From positions 1 through 45,367 of the IMG/VR virus record IMGVR_UViG_3300042384_000423: DNA of 45,367 bases; one strand, written 5' to 3'. Numbering within the stretch: position 1 is the stretch's first letter; each line of letters begins with the position of its first letter. Below the pieces are notes generated by a model. That model saw only the letters and a list, made by a program, of their open reading frames with translations, ran no database searches and was not told where the DNA came from. A program made the position numbers and the translations under genes. This DNA is from a virus. Below, in pieces: positions 23,635 through 32,662 of the stretch.

Positions 23635-24507
23635 ATGAGTAGTATCGGAGGAAAGAAAAGAGAGAACACAGGAAGTGGTGATTCAGTAAAGAAAGTAGGA
23701 TTGTTCGAAGCAAACATTATTGCTATCAATCCAACAATTGAAGAGTATAAAGACAAGCTTGGTATTGATCTTAAAGAAGACAGCAAAGCTGCTGAGTATT
23801 TAGGTGAGACTAAAGATGGAAACAGTTATGTTCGTTTAGATTTTTGGTTACAGAAAGTTAATACTACAGACAATTATAAAGTGAGCTTCTTCTTAGAAGA
23901 TAAAGAACGTGAGAATAAAGATGGAACTAAGAAACAATATATCAATTCTATTGGTATGTGTTCTTGGGCAGGAGATGAAAATGATCTAGCTGAATGGTTC
24001 ACAAAAGGAAGAGATTTCAGAGTGGCTTATACAGGAGAAGAAGATCTTTACAACTTCATGAGAACATGGTTAGCTGATCTTGATTATCGTGATGCAGAAA
24101 CTGTTCTACAATTAGAATGGAAGAAGTTGATGAGAGGTAATATAAAAGACATTAAAGACCAAATTGGTGGAGAATGGGCTAAATCTGTTATTGCTCTTGC
24201 TACTGTTATTGTTAAAGAAAGAGATGGAGATTCTAAAGAGTATCAAGGTATCTATAATAAAGCCTTCTTAGGTGGATATGCATTGAAACAATTTAGACTT
24301 GTTGATTATGGAGACAGAAGAGTACAAGAAGGTCTTAAGAACAAGAAACCTAAAGATTTGAAAGCACACGAGAAATTCGTAGTGAATGTTATAGGTGAAT
24401 ATGGTTGTAAAGACTATTATACACTAAAGGACCTACAGGACTATAATGCAGATGACAACTTAGTTGCTTCTGATGCATATATTTCTGAAGATGGTGACGA
24501 TTATTAA
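23635..24507 (+). CDS. SSB-like single-stranded DNA-binding protein
   Basis: 290 residues. A basic N-terminus, a likely OB-fold region (DGNSYVRLDFWLQKVN ... YKVSFFLEDKERE), a helical domain and an acidic tail (SEDGDDY) typical of SSB proteins that recruit partners through the C-terminus. It sits between the Sak4-like ATPase and the primase, which fits. A terminator follows. Confidence 0.6.
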   Translation: MSSIGGKKRENTGSGDSVKKVGLFEANIIAINPTIEEYKDKLGIDLKEDSKAAEYLGETKDGNSYVRLDFWLQKVNTTDNYKVSFFLEDKERENKDGTKKQYINSIGMCSWAGDENDLAEWFTKGRDFRVAYTGEEDLYNFMRTWLADLDYRDAETVLQLEWKKLMRGNIKDIKDQIGGEWAKSVIALATVIVKERDGDSKEYQGIYNKAFLGGYALKQFRLVDYGDRRVQEGLKNKKPKDLKAHEKFVVNVIGEYGCKDYYTLKDLQDYNADDNLVASDAYISEDGDDY

Positions 24508-24529
24508 TTCAATTGATTGTTAATGAAAG

Positions 24530-24557
24530 CCTCTATCAGAAATGATAGAGGTTTTTT
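24530..24557 (+). terminator. Rho-independent terminator
   Basis: A perfect 9-bp stem CCTCTATCA / TGATAGAGG with a GAAA tetraloop, followed by six T. It ends the operon from 22947, yet the next gene starts only 12 bases after the T run in the context AAAGCTATGA, so part of the transcription must read through. Confidence 0.9.
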
Positions 24558-24568
24558 ATTTTAAAGCT

Positions 24569-25573
24569 ATGAGTATACAAGGAAGAAAAAGAATAAGCTT
24601 AAGTCCTGATAGCATACTGGAAAAGATATCTGAATATGATATCTATAAGATGTATATGCCACATCAGAATTGGAAGATTAATGTAGTTACTTATTCAGCC
24701 TTCAGAGATGAAAAACATCCATCATTCATTATAGGATATAGAGGAGGAGCATTGAGATTTTATGATTTTACAGACTCTAGTAAAAAAGGTGGCTGTTTTG
24801 ATTTTGTAATGATGCTATTCAATATATCATTGCGTGAAGCATTATTGATGCTTGATAGAGATTTTGATTTAGGGATTGTTAATGCATCCTCTACAAAGAA
24901 TTATGAGAGGATTGTTTCTGATTATGCACAACCAACAGCTACATCTAAACGTGAATTCTTTATTCAAGTGAAGACAAGAAAGTTCACACATGAAGAACTA
25001 GCATATTGGAATATGTATTATCAAGACATAGATGATCTTAGAGCTAATAATGTGTATTCAATAGACACTGTATATCTAAATAAAAAGAAGTTTCCTATAT
25101 TGGATTCAGAATTGAGATTTGGTTATCTATATGAAGGACATTGGAAGATTTATAGACCATTTGCAGACAAGAAGAATAAGTGGATGCCAAATAATGTGCC
25201 TATTACCATGATGGATGGATTAGAAGACATCAAAGATTGTGATGTAGCATTCATCAATAAGAGTAAGAAGGATTACATGGTAATGAAAAAGATTTACCCA
25301 TGTTGCTGTGCAGTGCAGAATGAAGGTATGGGATGTTTCTCAGAAGAGAATGTAGAATACCTAAAAGATAATTCTGATAGACAAATCTTAAGCTTCGATA
25401 GTGATGAGACTGGTGTAAAGAATTCTCAATTGATAACTGATAAGTTTGATTTTGAGTATTGTAATGTACCAAAGCTCTATCTAGGAGAAGGAATAAAAGA
25501 TTGGGCTGATCTTGCCAGAATACATGGATTAAAAGTTATAGAAGAATATTTAACACAAAGAGAAATTATATGA
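24569..25573 (+). CDS. DnaG-type primase
   Basis: 334 residues from ATG 24569; an earlier ATG lies in the terminator. The N-terminus (residues about 1-95) has a DnaG-like zinc-finger fold form (HPSFIIGYRGGALRFYDF ... GGCFDFVMML) with few Cys. The Toprim domain follows (AVQNEGMGCFSEEN ... RQILSFDSDETGVKN), where the conserved Glu and DxD (SFDSDETG) are present. It makes RNA primers for the PolB and helicase encoded upstream. Confidence 0.78.
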   Translation: MSIQGRKRISLSPDSILEKISEYDIYKMYMPHQNWKINVVTYSAFRDEKHPSFIIGYRGGALRFYDFTDSSKKGGCFDFVMMLFNISLREALLMLDRDFDLGIVNASSTKNYERIVSDYAQPTATSKREFFIQVKTRKFTHEELAYWNMYYQDIDDLRANNVYSIDTVYLNKKKFPILDSELRFGYLYEGHWKIYRPFADKKNKWMPNNVPITMMDGLEDIKDCDVAFINKSKKDYMVMKKIYPCCCAVQNEGMGCFSEENVEYLKDNSDRQILSFDSDETGVKNSQLITDKFDFEYCNVPKLYLGEGIKDWADLARIHGLKVIEEYLTQREII

Positions 25574-25830
25574 AAAATGAATATGGTAACTGTATAGAAT
25601 GTTTACAAAAAGATTCTCACTATGTAACTTGTTCTTTAATTGATGTTGATCAAGCCAAAGAAGAAATTAAAAAGTTATTAAATCAATTACAAAAAGAAAG
25701 AATAGAGTTTAGAAATAGACAAGAATTTTTTAGTAATGGATTAAGAAGGTTACGTCATAATGTTTCTTTTTGGCAAGGTAAATATCATACAGTAAAAAAT
25801 GAGAATAATAAACTTAGAAAAAAATTATGA
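25570..25830 (+). CDS. Small coiled-coil protein with Cys pair
   Basis: 86 residues. The start (YGNCIECLQKDSHYVTC) has three Cys and one His that could bind zinc. The rest is a charged coiled coil (QAKEEIKKLLNQLQKERIE). It is coupled to the primase by ATGA. Confidence 0.5.
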   Translation: MKNEYGNCIECLQKDSHYVTCSLIDVDQAKEEIKKLLNQLQKERIEFRNRQEFFSNGLRRLRHNVSFWQGKYHTVKNENNKLRKKL

Positions 25831-26225
25831 ATAAATTAACATCAGAACAATTAAGTGATATTGTTATAGAAAGCTTAGCATTATCTGTTGCACTACTAGA
25901 GAGATTTGAAACAATGGACCAGAATGGTTTATTTACAATGAGAGCTAAACAATCTTTAAGACAAACTCTTCCACATATCGAAGCTTATGTAAGTAAACTA
26001 ATTACTGTCACTGCAGAAGATGAGGTGGAACATTTTAAGAAGGGAGCTACAGTGATAACAGAACTATCTAATAGGATAGAAAGATCTCTTAAAGCTGAGC
26101 ATATATTAGATATATCAACCAGAAAGAAATATTTGAAAGAGATGATAGAACTAACAGCATTGTTTCCAACACAGAAACAAGAGCTTTATGAAGGTATTAG
26201 AGATTCAGGAATTTTAGATTATTAA
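25827..26225 (+). CDS. Hypothetical helical protein
   Basis: 132 residues, almost all helix by composition, with no recognised motif. Coupled to both neighbours by short overlap or spacing. Unknown. Confidence 0.55.
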   Translation: MNKLTSEQLSDIVIESLALSVALLERFETMDQNGLFTMRAKQSLRQTLPHIEAYVSKLITVTAEDEVEHFKKGATVITELSNRIERSLKAEHILDISTRKKYLKEMIELTALFPTQKQELYEGIRDSGILDY

Positions 26226-26228
26226 GTT

Positions 26229-26456
26229 ATGAGAAAACAAGCAACATTAAAAGAATTATGTTATGAATATTCTGAAGATGATTTAGATTTAGAACCAACA
26301 GAATGGCATGCAGCAGATTGTTTAGTTAAGATATTTAATGTATATGCTATTGAATTTGCAGATTGGATTAGAGTGTGTAAACTCAAAGAGAGAAGTTATG
26401 ATTTTGATAATATAGAAGAATTATTAAAAACTTATAAAGAAGAAAAAGGACTATGA
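26229..26456 (+). CDS. Hypothetical protein, paralogue of next gene
   Basis: 75 residues. The end FADWIRVCKLKERSYDFD and EELLKTYKEEKGL matches FAEWI...EELLKTYKKEKGL of the next protein, so these are tandem paralogues. Many Bacteroidota phages encode short proteins with this helix-FAxWI-helix-LLKTYK pattern; function unknown. Confidence 0.55.
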   Translation: MRKQATLKELCYEYSEDDLDLEPTEWHAADCLVKIFNVYAIEFADWIRVCKLKERSYDFDNIEELLKTYKEEKGL

Positions 26457-26632
26457 CACTAAAAGAAAAGTTTATAGGAGCAGATAGATATTCAATTAGA
26501 AAAACAACTCTTTCTGATAGATGCGAAAAAATAGCAGATGAATTTGCTATTGGATTTGCAGAGTGGATAACCCAAGCAGAATTGCCTTTAGAAGAACTAT
26601 TAAAAACCTATAAAAAAGAGAAAGGATTATGA
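26453..26632 (+). CDS. Hypothetical protein, paralogue of previous gene
   Basis: 59 residues, a shorter duplicate of the preceding protein (shared IGFAEWI and EELLKTYKKEKGL). ATGA overlaps on both sides. Confidence 0.55.
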   Translation: MTLKEKFIGADRYSIRKTTLSDRCEKIADEFAIGFAEWITQAELPLEELLKTYKKEKGL

Positions 26633-26793
26633 GATGTTCAGACAATGAGCTAGAAATGCTCGAAGAAGAAATTAAAGAAAACATTGAATGGTTAAATGCA
26701 TCAGGAGATTATGATGTAGAATGTATTAGTGTAGAAAACTTAGAAGCTATACTTACGAGATTCTTTCACAGAAAAATATCATTATCATTATGA
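26629..26793 (+). CDS. Small acidic helical protein
   Basis: 54 residues, helical and acidic (NELEMLEEEIKENIEWL), with ATGA overlap to the uracil-DNA glycosylase gene, with which it is probably translated. Unknown. Confidence 0.45.
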   Translation: MRCSDNELEMLEEEIKENIEWLNASGDYDVECISVENLEAILTRFFHRKISLSL

Positions 26794-27509
26794 ATTTTCA
26801 GAATTTTAAACATCAAATGCATCCAAGTTGGTATTCCAAACTTAGACCATTTATTGAGAGTGAAGAGTGTGATAAGATATATGCATATCTAAAATCAGAG
26901 AGTAAGAGAGGCAAAAGAGTTGCTCCTCTCTCTATGCATGTTTGGAGATGTTTCTTTGAGACACCATTAGACAATTTAAAAGTGGTGATGGTGGGCCTAT
27001 GTCCATATCATACACTTAGAGATGATGCTCCTGTAGCAGATGGATTACTTATGGGATGTTCTATTACAGGTAAATTACAACCTACATTAGAACAATTCTA
27101 TACAGGTCTAGAGAAAGAATTCTATGATGGATTAAACTTAAACTATGTACCAGATCCAGAAGTACACTATCTAGCAAACCAAGGCGTTCTTATGTTAAAC
27201 GCAGCTCTTACAACAGAGATTAATAAAGCAGGAAGTCACCTAGAGATATGGGAACCATTTATTAAATATCTGTTTGAAGAAGTGATTAATCATTTAGGAG
27301 TTCCTATTATATTCCTAGGTAAAGATGCAGCTAAGTATAAGAAATACACAGGCATATTTGCACATGTGTTTGAACTTAGTCATCCAGCATCTGCAGCTTA
27401 TAAGGGATCAGAGTGGGATACAGAAGGTGTATTTTCAAAGGTAGACGTATTATTAGAAGAAAACAATGGGTTCACAGTGCAATGGTTGCCTGTAGATATG
27501 CCTTTTTGA
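26790..27509 (+). CDS. ung: Family 1 uracil-DNA glycosylase-like protein with altered active site
   Basis: 239 residues. The fold signatures of UNG are clear: VVMVGLCPYHTL (67-76), LMLNAALT (134-141, with the uracil-binding Asn137) and LSHPAS (197-201, His198). The water-activating Asp of the GQDPYH motif is Cys71 here (GLCPYH), and Gln is Leu70. In known UNG enzymes loss of this Asp greatly lowers activity. The protein may be a weak glycosylase, a DNA-binding or replication factor (as the poxvirus UNG is), or have other chemistry. Coupled to the preceding small gene. Confidence 0.85.
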   Translation: MNFQNFKHQMHPSWYSKLRPFIESEECDKIYAYLKSESKRGKRVAPLSMHVWRCFFETPLDNLKVVMVGLCPYHTLRDDAPVADGLLMGCSITGKLQPTLEQFYTGLEKEFYDGLNLNYVPDPEVHYLANQGVLMLNAALTTEINKAGSHLEIWEPFIKYLFEEVINHLGVPIIFLGKDAAKYKKYTGIFAHVFELSHPASAAYKGSEWDTEGVFSKVDVLLEENNGFTVQWLPVDMPF

Positions 27510-27544
27510 TGTAACAATCAAATAATTAAAAATAATGAAAGATA

Positions 27545-27853
27545 ATGAAAGATAACAAATTGATTGCAGAGTTTATGGGATTTACCTATGAAAAAAATAT
27601 AGGTTGGTATGATAATGACATGAATATGCCACAAATAGTATATGATGTTCAAAATGGTAATTGTTTTAATGAATTATTATTTGATCAATCTTGGGACTGG
27701 TTAATGCCTGTAGTAGAAAAATGCTACAACACAAATGCAGACTATTCTTTACATAAAAAAATTGAGGATACTTTTATGTGCATCACATGTAATAGAATAA
27801 AATTAGTTTATGACGCAGTAGTAGACTATATAAAGGAACAATTAAACAATTAG
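27545..27853 (+). CDS. Conserved small phage protein
   Basis: 102 residues. The segment SWDWLMPVVEKC and the ending VYDAVVDYIKEQL occur together in many Bacteroidota phage proteins of unknown function. A tandem ATGAAAGATA (27535 and 27545) gives two candidate starts; the first soon meets a stop, so 27545 is used. Confidence 0.6.
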   Translation: MKDNKLIAEFMGFTYEKNIGWYDNDMNMPQIVYDVQNGNCFNELLFDQSWDWLMPVVEKCYNTNADYSLHKKIEDTFMCITCNRIKLVYDAVVDYIKEQLNN

Positions 27854-27858
27854 AAATT

Positions 27859-28140
27859 ATGGAAAACAGATTAATTAACAGTTTAGATGAAATTGAAATA
27901 GGAGATGAAATTATCATTTCAGCAAATAGTCAATTAAAATATTTAAAAATATTAAGACTACCACTTAAAAAAGATGGAACAACATTTAAAGTGAGTCTTA
28001 GAAGAGATGAAAGAAGAAATGCAACTTGGACATGGAAACATAGAATTTTTGAACAAGATGTTACACAACATAATGATGTAATGTATCAAGATTTATATTC
28101 AAGAGATGTATTTTTAGTAAAAAGAGAAGCAATAATTTAA
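27859..28140 (+). CDS. Hypothetical small protein
   Basis: 93 residues, basic, beta-rich. The start SLDEIEIGDEIIIS recalls the protein at 10415 (ALDELEIGDEL). Unknown. Confidence 0.5.
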   Translation: MENRLINSLDEIEIGDEIIISANSQLKYLKILRLPLKKDGTTFKVSLRRDERRNATWTWKHRIFEQDVTQHNDVMYQDLYSRDVFLVKREAII

Positions 28141-28150
28141 ATTTATAAAA

Positions 28151-30448
28151 ATGATATTAGAAAAACAGAAAGAAGCAAATGTCCTAGAAGAAGGACAATC
28201 ACAAGAATCAATTGGAATGTCCCTAGACTTAGATTCTGCTCAGATATTGATGCAGATGTTAAGTAAGAATTTATATTCTGATGATATAGGCTCTGCTATC
28301 AGAGAATGTGCAAGTAATGCATTAGATAGCCATAGAAGAGCTGGAGTGGACACTCCTATAATTGTTTCATTTAAAGCATCTGCAGCTAACAACTATGAGT
28401 TTTGTGTAGAAGATTTTGGTATAGGCTTAGATGCTGATGATGTAAGAAACATCATTAGTAAATATGGTAAATCTACTAAGAGAAATTCTACAACAGAATT
28501 AGGTATGATGGGTCTTGGTTTCAAGGCTCCTCTAGCATATTCTAGTAGTTTCTATTTTGTATGTAGAAAAGATGGAATGGAACGCAAGTATATGATGTAT
28601 GAAGGGGAAGATGCTAACACTATTGATCTTTTATATGAAAAAGAAACAACAGAAGCTAATGGTGTAAAAATCATTATTCCTGTTAAGCATCAAGATAGAT
28701 GGCAGTTTCACAAAAAGATTAAAGAACAACTATGTTATTTCGAAAGTGTTTATTTTGATGTACCAGATTATTCTAAGATAACTAATGATTTTGTAATCTC
28801 TAGGCATCCACATTTCCAATTCTCTGAAATGTCTACAGATCAAAACTTACACATCTGTTTAGACAATGTGTATTATCCTTTAGACTTTGAGAAGCTTGGT
28901 ATTGATAGAATTCAATTTCCTATAGGTCTTAGATTTTCATTGAGTGATGGAATTTATCCAACACCAAATAGAGAATCTTTGAGATATACACAAGAGGCTA
29001 AGCAGATTATTATGGATAAACTTGGTCAAGTGGGAGATTATTTTGTTACTAAGTATAACGAAGCTATCACTGAGGGAAGTGACATTAAATCTATGGTGAA
29101 TCATCTTGAGAAGAATGGACATTATGTTGAAATGGGTAATGGTACTAAATCTAAAATTGATGAGTTCATTAAATTCTCCACTGTAAAACCTATTATTCCA
29201 GAATTAGAAGGAGTGAAGTTATTAAACTTTCCTTCTTTGTACAAAACCTATAAGCAAAACATTCTTGTAGATCCATTTCCTGTTAGATATTCATTGAAAT
29301 ATAAAAGAATGTCTGATGCAGATAAAGGTTATGTATGGGGATACAACTTAGAGAGTGTGTGTAATGGAGAATGTAATGTTTGGGTGTACACTGATAGAAT
29401 TCCTCAGATCAAGAAGGACTTTCTAAGAGCTACATGTAAAGAAACTCAAAGTAATTTTCTTGTTAAGAGAGCTACACCTATGAAATTAGGAATTCCTGCT
29501 AAGTATGATCTTAAAACTTATTATCATTTATTGAAACTTGATAGATTTCCAAAAGAACAATGGAGAGATGCTATTAAAGAGTATCAACACATTATGTCTA
29601 TGATTGAAGAAAACTTCACAGACCTTGATGAGTTAGAAGTTCCTCAAGATTTCATTGATAGCAAGAAGAAAGCAAAAATTAGTAAAGCTGGCTTAGCTAG
29701 TACTAAAAGACTGAAGCTGCAGGGAGAAATAGTTTGCAAGAAAGGTGTTGACTTGATGAGATGGAATGATGGAAGAAAGTGTAAATTTGATTCTCAAATC
29801 TATAAATTAGAAGATCTTCATAAGGGTAAAGGATTAAAGGTGTATACTCATCATGAGGACTTCTTGAAACTTGATCCTTTATATGGAATGATGGGAAAAC
29901 AAAAGATGGAAGTGATTACATTCTCTAGTAGAGAACTAAAGATTGTAGAACAATTAAACATACACAATTTAATATCTTACGAGAAATTTATGGAAGGTAA
30001 AACAGCACCATTCAAAAGAATGATTACATCAATATTGATTCATGAGATGATAAGTACTTACAGAAGTACATTTGATCATGCAGATGCTTTGAAATATGTA
30101 TCTACTGACTTATTTAATAAATTAGATAGATTAGCTACATACAGAAAAGAGAATTATGTAGAAACAAATGATACAATGAGAAAAGCTATGTTAGAAGTGG
30201 CAACAGAACATAAATTGTTTGATCCACAAATCTATACAGAGTATTTAGAGATGTTAGACATATTTGAGAAGCTTACATTCTTGAATCCTGTATGTGCAAG
30301 ATTAGGTTACACTCGTGAAGATGATCCAATGATCCCAGTAATGACTGATTTGTTCAAATATTACAAGCATAGAGTAGATTTAAAGCACTATAATATCAAA
30401 ATTAATGATGAAGTGCTTACAGAAGAAACAATAGATCAATTAACATAA
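28151..30448 (+). CDS. RIIA-like GHKL ATPase
   Basis: 765 residues. A GHKL (Hsp90/gyrase/MutL) ATPase domain lies at the N-terminus: N-box AIRECASNALDSH (Glu52, Asn56), G1 EDFGIGLD (Asp88), G2 GMMGLGFKAPLAY (118-130). A long helical C-terminal region follows. Size, ATPase class and the RIIB-like gene directly downstream identify it as a homologue of phage T4 RIIA, which governs lysis timing and exclusion by resident prophages at the inner membrane. No transmembrane helix is seen. Confidence 0.82.
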   Translation: MILEKQKEANVLEEGQSQESIGMSLDLDSAQILMQMLSKNLYSDDIGSAIRECASNALDSHRRAGVDTPIIVSFKASAANNYEFCVEDFGIGLDADDVRNIISKYGKSTKRNSTTELGMMGLGFKAPLAYSSSFYFVCRKDGMERKYMMYEGEDANTIDLLYEKETTEANGVKIIIPVKHQDRWQFHKKIKEQLCYFESVYFDVPDYSKITNDFVISRHPHFQFSEMSTDQNLHICLDNVYYPLDFEKLGIDRIQFPIGLRFSLSDGIYPTPNRESLRYTQEAKQIIMDKLGQVGDYFVTKYNEAITEGSDIKSMVNHLEKNGHYVEMGNGTKSKIDEFIKFSTVKPIIPELEGVKLLNFPSLYKTYKQNILVDPFPVRYSLKYKRMSDADKGYVWGYNLESVCNGECNVWVYTDRIPQIKKDFLRATCKETQSNFLVKRATPMKLGIPAKYDLKTYYHLLKLDRFPKEQWRDAIKEYQHIMSMIEENFTDLDELEVPQDFIDSKKKAKISKAGLASTKRLKLQGEIVCKKGVDLMRWNDGRKCKFDSQIYKLEDLHKGKGLKVYTHHEDFLKLDPLYGMMGKQKMEVITFSSRELKIVEQLNIHNLISYEKFMEGKTAPFKRMITSILIHEMISTYRSTFDHADALKYVSTDLFNKLDRLATYRKENYVETNDTMRKAMLEVATEHKLFDPQIYTEYLEMLDIFEKLTFLNPVCARLGYTREDDPMIPVMTDLFKYYKHRVDLKHYNIKINDEVLTEETIDQLT

Positions 30449-30453
30449 TTAAC

Positions 30454-30480
30454 AGGGGGACATTCGTGTCCCTCTCTTTA
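30454..30480 (+). terminator. Strong hairpin between RIIA and RIIB genes
   Basis: A 9-bp stem AGGGGGACA / TGTCCCTCT (one G-T pair) with a TTCG tetraloop, followed by CTTT. It could be a partial terminator or attenuator that lowers expression of the RIIB-like gene 27 bases downstream, or an RNA processing site. Confidence 0.55.
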
Positions 30481-30506
30481 ACAATTAACAATTAAATTAA
30501 ATCAAA

Positions 30507-32054
30507 ATGGAACACAAATTTTTAAGTCTTGACTGGTTCAAGCAAACAGCAGAATCTGCAATTACTAAAGTGGTGGCTAACAAGTTAGAGAACTTGATGG
30601 AACAAGAAATTCCTGTAGAACAACAATGTCATGCTAAACATGAGAAACCATATTTTGCTATTAAATTGGTAAATGACACACTTACAGTGGTGTTAACAGA
30701 TGGAACTATTATCAGTAAGCCTGGTGCAACTGAGAATGATTATCATGCTGTTCAAGCAGCAAGAGATATTTATGAGATACATGCTATTGTAAGTTCTCAA
30801 GAAGTGAAACAAGATGTAGCAGATATGAAAGCTGAAGCAGCAAGAATACAAGCTCTTCAACAAGGAGTAGAACTACTTGGAAAACTTCCTGATTTTGTTG
30901 TAAAAGGTAATTCTGTATATCTTTCAGATACAACTAGAAGTATGCCTCAATTGCTTGTGGAGAAATTCATTGAGATAGTTGATAGAGTGGGAGAAGAACC
31001 ACAAACAGATGGTAGATCTTTTCATGAAGCTCTTAACGAGGATGATGATTATTTAGCTCATAAGAACTTCTTCATGTGGTGTTGTTTAAATCCAAGAGCT
31101 GAAGTGGCTAATGAACTATATAGATTCTTAACAGAAAATAGTTTCAAAATCACTAAACAAGGATTCTTTGTAGCTTTAAGAAATGTTGTAACATTACATG
31201 GATCTCCAGAACTAGTTCACTTCGTAAGTAATGCTTATAATAAGGTGAAAGCTGTATGGAAGAAGAATCCAGACAACTACACTATTTTCTTAGAACATGG
31301 AGAGTACAAACTTGTACATAATGATCATTTAACAACTACTGAAACTCACACATCTACTACATGTCAAGAGTGTGATGGAGAAGGTGGATGGGATGAATCT
31401 TCAGAATTTATGCATTATGAAGATGAATGGGTAGACTGTGAAACATGTAATGGAACAGGAGAAGTTGAACCTTATACATATTCTGTACAAGTTCCTGTAG
31501 ATCATGGAACTAAAATTGGTGGGTTAACAGAATTATATCTTGATCTTCCTAATAGAGAAGAAAATAGATTTACAGACAACTGGAGTAAAACATTTGATAT
31601 TCGTGTTGGACAAGTAGTGAGTATGCCTAAAGAAGAATGTAACTGGAGTACACAAGATTGTGCTACAGCAGGTCTTCACTTTGCTGGTTACACAGCTCCT
31701 TATGTTCTTTGTGGTGATACTACAGTTATGACTCTTCATAATCCTATGAAGGTGGTTGGTATTGGTGCAGTGAAAGGTAGATGTTGGGAATATCTTCCAT
31801 TCATGTTAACTACTGTTGCTGAAGCAGATCAGATCATGAATGATAGAAGTTTTGACTTCTTACAATTAGATGAGCAATATGCTATCCGTGAATTAGAATC
31901 TCTTGCAGAGAAAGCTAAAGAAGGATTTGCAGCTGAGTCTAGAAAGTATGAATTCAACATGCCATCTATATCAGCTCATGAAATCAATGCTATTGTTGGT
32001 AGTCTTAGTGAAATGAAAGCCAAAATAACTAATCGTGTGATTACGATTAATTAA
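30507..32054 (+). CDS. RIIB-like protein with DnaJ-type zinc finger
   Basis: 515 residues. The region TENSFKITKQGFFVALRNV and the segment DCATAGLHFAGYTAP are typical of RIIB-like phage proteins, and the gene follows the RIIA-like ATPase. Between them at about 285-320 lies an inserted zinc-finger-like piece with CQECDGEGG and CETCNGTGE, the CxxCxGxG pair of DnaJ. In T4, RIIB acts with RIIA in exclusion and lysis control. The zinc finger suggests binding of a client protein or extra stability. Confidence 0.75.
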   Translation: MEHKFLSLDWFKQTAESAITKVVANKLENLMEQEIPVEQQCHAKHEKPYFAIKLVNDTLTVVLTDGTIISKPGATENDYHAVQAARDIYEIHAIVSSQEVKQDVADMKAEAARIQALQQGVELLGKLPDFVVKGNSVYLSDTTRSMPQLLVEKFIEIVDRVGEEPQTDGRSFHEALNEDDDYLAHKNFFMWCCLNPRAEVANELYRFLTENSFKITKQGFFVALRNVVTLHGSPELVHFVSNAYNKVKAVWKKNPDNYTIFLEHGEYKLVHNDHLTTTETHTSTTCQECDGEGGWDESSEFMHYEDEWVDCETCNGTGEVEPYTYSVQVPVDHGTKIGGLTELYLDLPNREENRFTDNWSKTFDIRVGQVVSMPKEECNWSTQDCATAGLHFAGYTAPYVLCGDTTVMTLHNPMKVVGIGAVKGRCWEYLPFMLTTVAEADQIMNDRSFDFLQLDEQYAIRELESLAEKAKEGFAAESRKYEFNMPSISAHEINAIVGSLSEMKAKITNRVITIN

Positions 32055-32065
32055 TTTAATTATAG

Positions 32066-32096
32066 TTTTGTCCCAAATTTATTATATCTTTGGGAC
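32066..32096 (+). promoter_or_regulatory. Possible promoter within inverted repeat
   Basis: TATCTTTG at 32085-32092 resembles a -7 element; no good -33 lies 20 bases upstream. It sits in a perfect 8-bp inverted repeat GTCCCAAA (32070-32077) / TTTGGGAC (32089-32096). It could be an operator or a hairpin in the RNA. The HNH gene starts 20 bases on. Confidence 0.45.
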
Positions 32097-32115
32097 GAAA
32101 CTTAATTATAAACAT

Positions 32116-32499
32116 ATGGCAAAGAGAGTGTTAGTCCCAAAGACAAGATGTGCAGGCACCATGAGTGAAGCTGCATTCTGGTCATTTATCAGAAGTGCTT
32201 TGAGACAAAAGAGCAGATGGTGGAAACCTATATCAGTATGTAAATTAAATGCACGTAGAGATTACAAAGGAACTAGTAAAAGACAAAAATACGAATACCA
32301 ATGTAAGAAGTGCAAAACTTGGACTACTGAAAAGAATATTAACGTGGACCATATAATTGGTGCAGGAGCATTAAATTGTGCACAAGATCTTCCAGGATTT
32401 GTAGAACGTTTGTTCTGTGAACAAGATAATCTGCAGGTGCTTTGTGTGAGCTGCCATGATAAGAAAACGCTTAAAGAGAAACAAGCTAAAAAGAAATAA
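32116..32499 (+). CDS. HNH endonuclease
   Basis: 127 residues from ATG 32116; an upstream in-frame ATG lies in the inverted repeat. The HNH core is CKKC (63-66), NVDHI (Asp78-His79), DNLQVLC (Asn105) and CVSCH (110-114), with four Cys for structural zinc. A basic N-terminus and helix (FWSFIRSALRQKSRWW) probably bind DNA. It may be a free-standing mobile endonuclease or a phage DNA-processing nuclease. No partial copies of neighbours were seen around it. Confidence 0.85.
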   Translation: MAKRVLVPKTRCAGTMSEAAFWSFIRSALRQKSRWWKPISVCKLNARRDYKGTSKRQKYEYQCKKCKTWTTEKNINVDHIIGAGALNCAQDLPGFVERLFCEQDNLQVLCVSCHDKKTLKEKQAKKK

Positions 32500-32500
32500 T

Positions 32501-32662
32501 ATGAAATTTATTCCTTGTAATGAACTATCTCAAATATATAGTTTTAACAGAACTAATAGAAAATCTTTTTATAGAGATAAGATTGATGAGATGAAAAAAA
32601 GAGAAGAACTTAAAAAACAATTTAAAAAATTAAGAAGTCATGATAAAAGAACTTATAAGTAG
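32501..32662 (+). CDS. Small basic protein
   Basis: 53 residues, very basic (KKREELKKQFKKLRSHDKR), probably nucleic-acid binding or helical. It starts one base after the HNH stop and overlaps the next gene. Unknown. Confidence 0.45.
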   Translation: MKFIPCNELSQIYSFNRTNRKSFYRDKIDEMKKREELKKQFKKLRSHDKRTYK

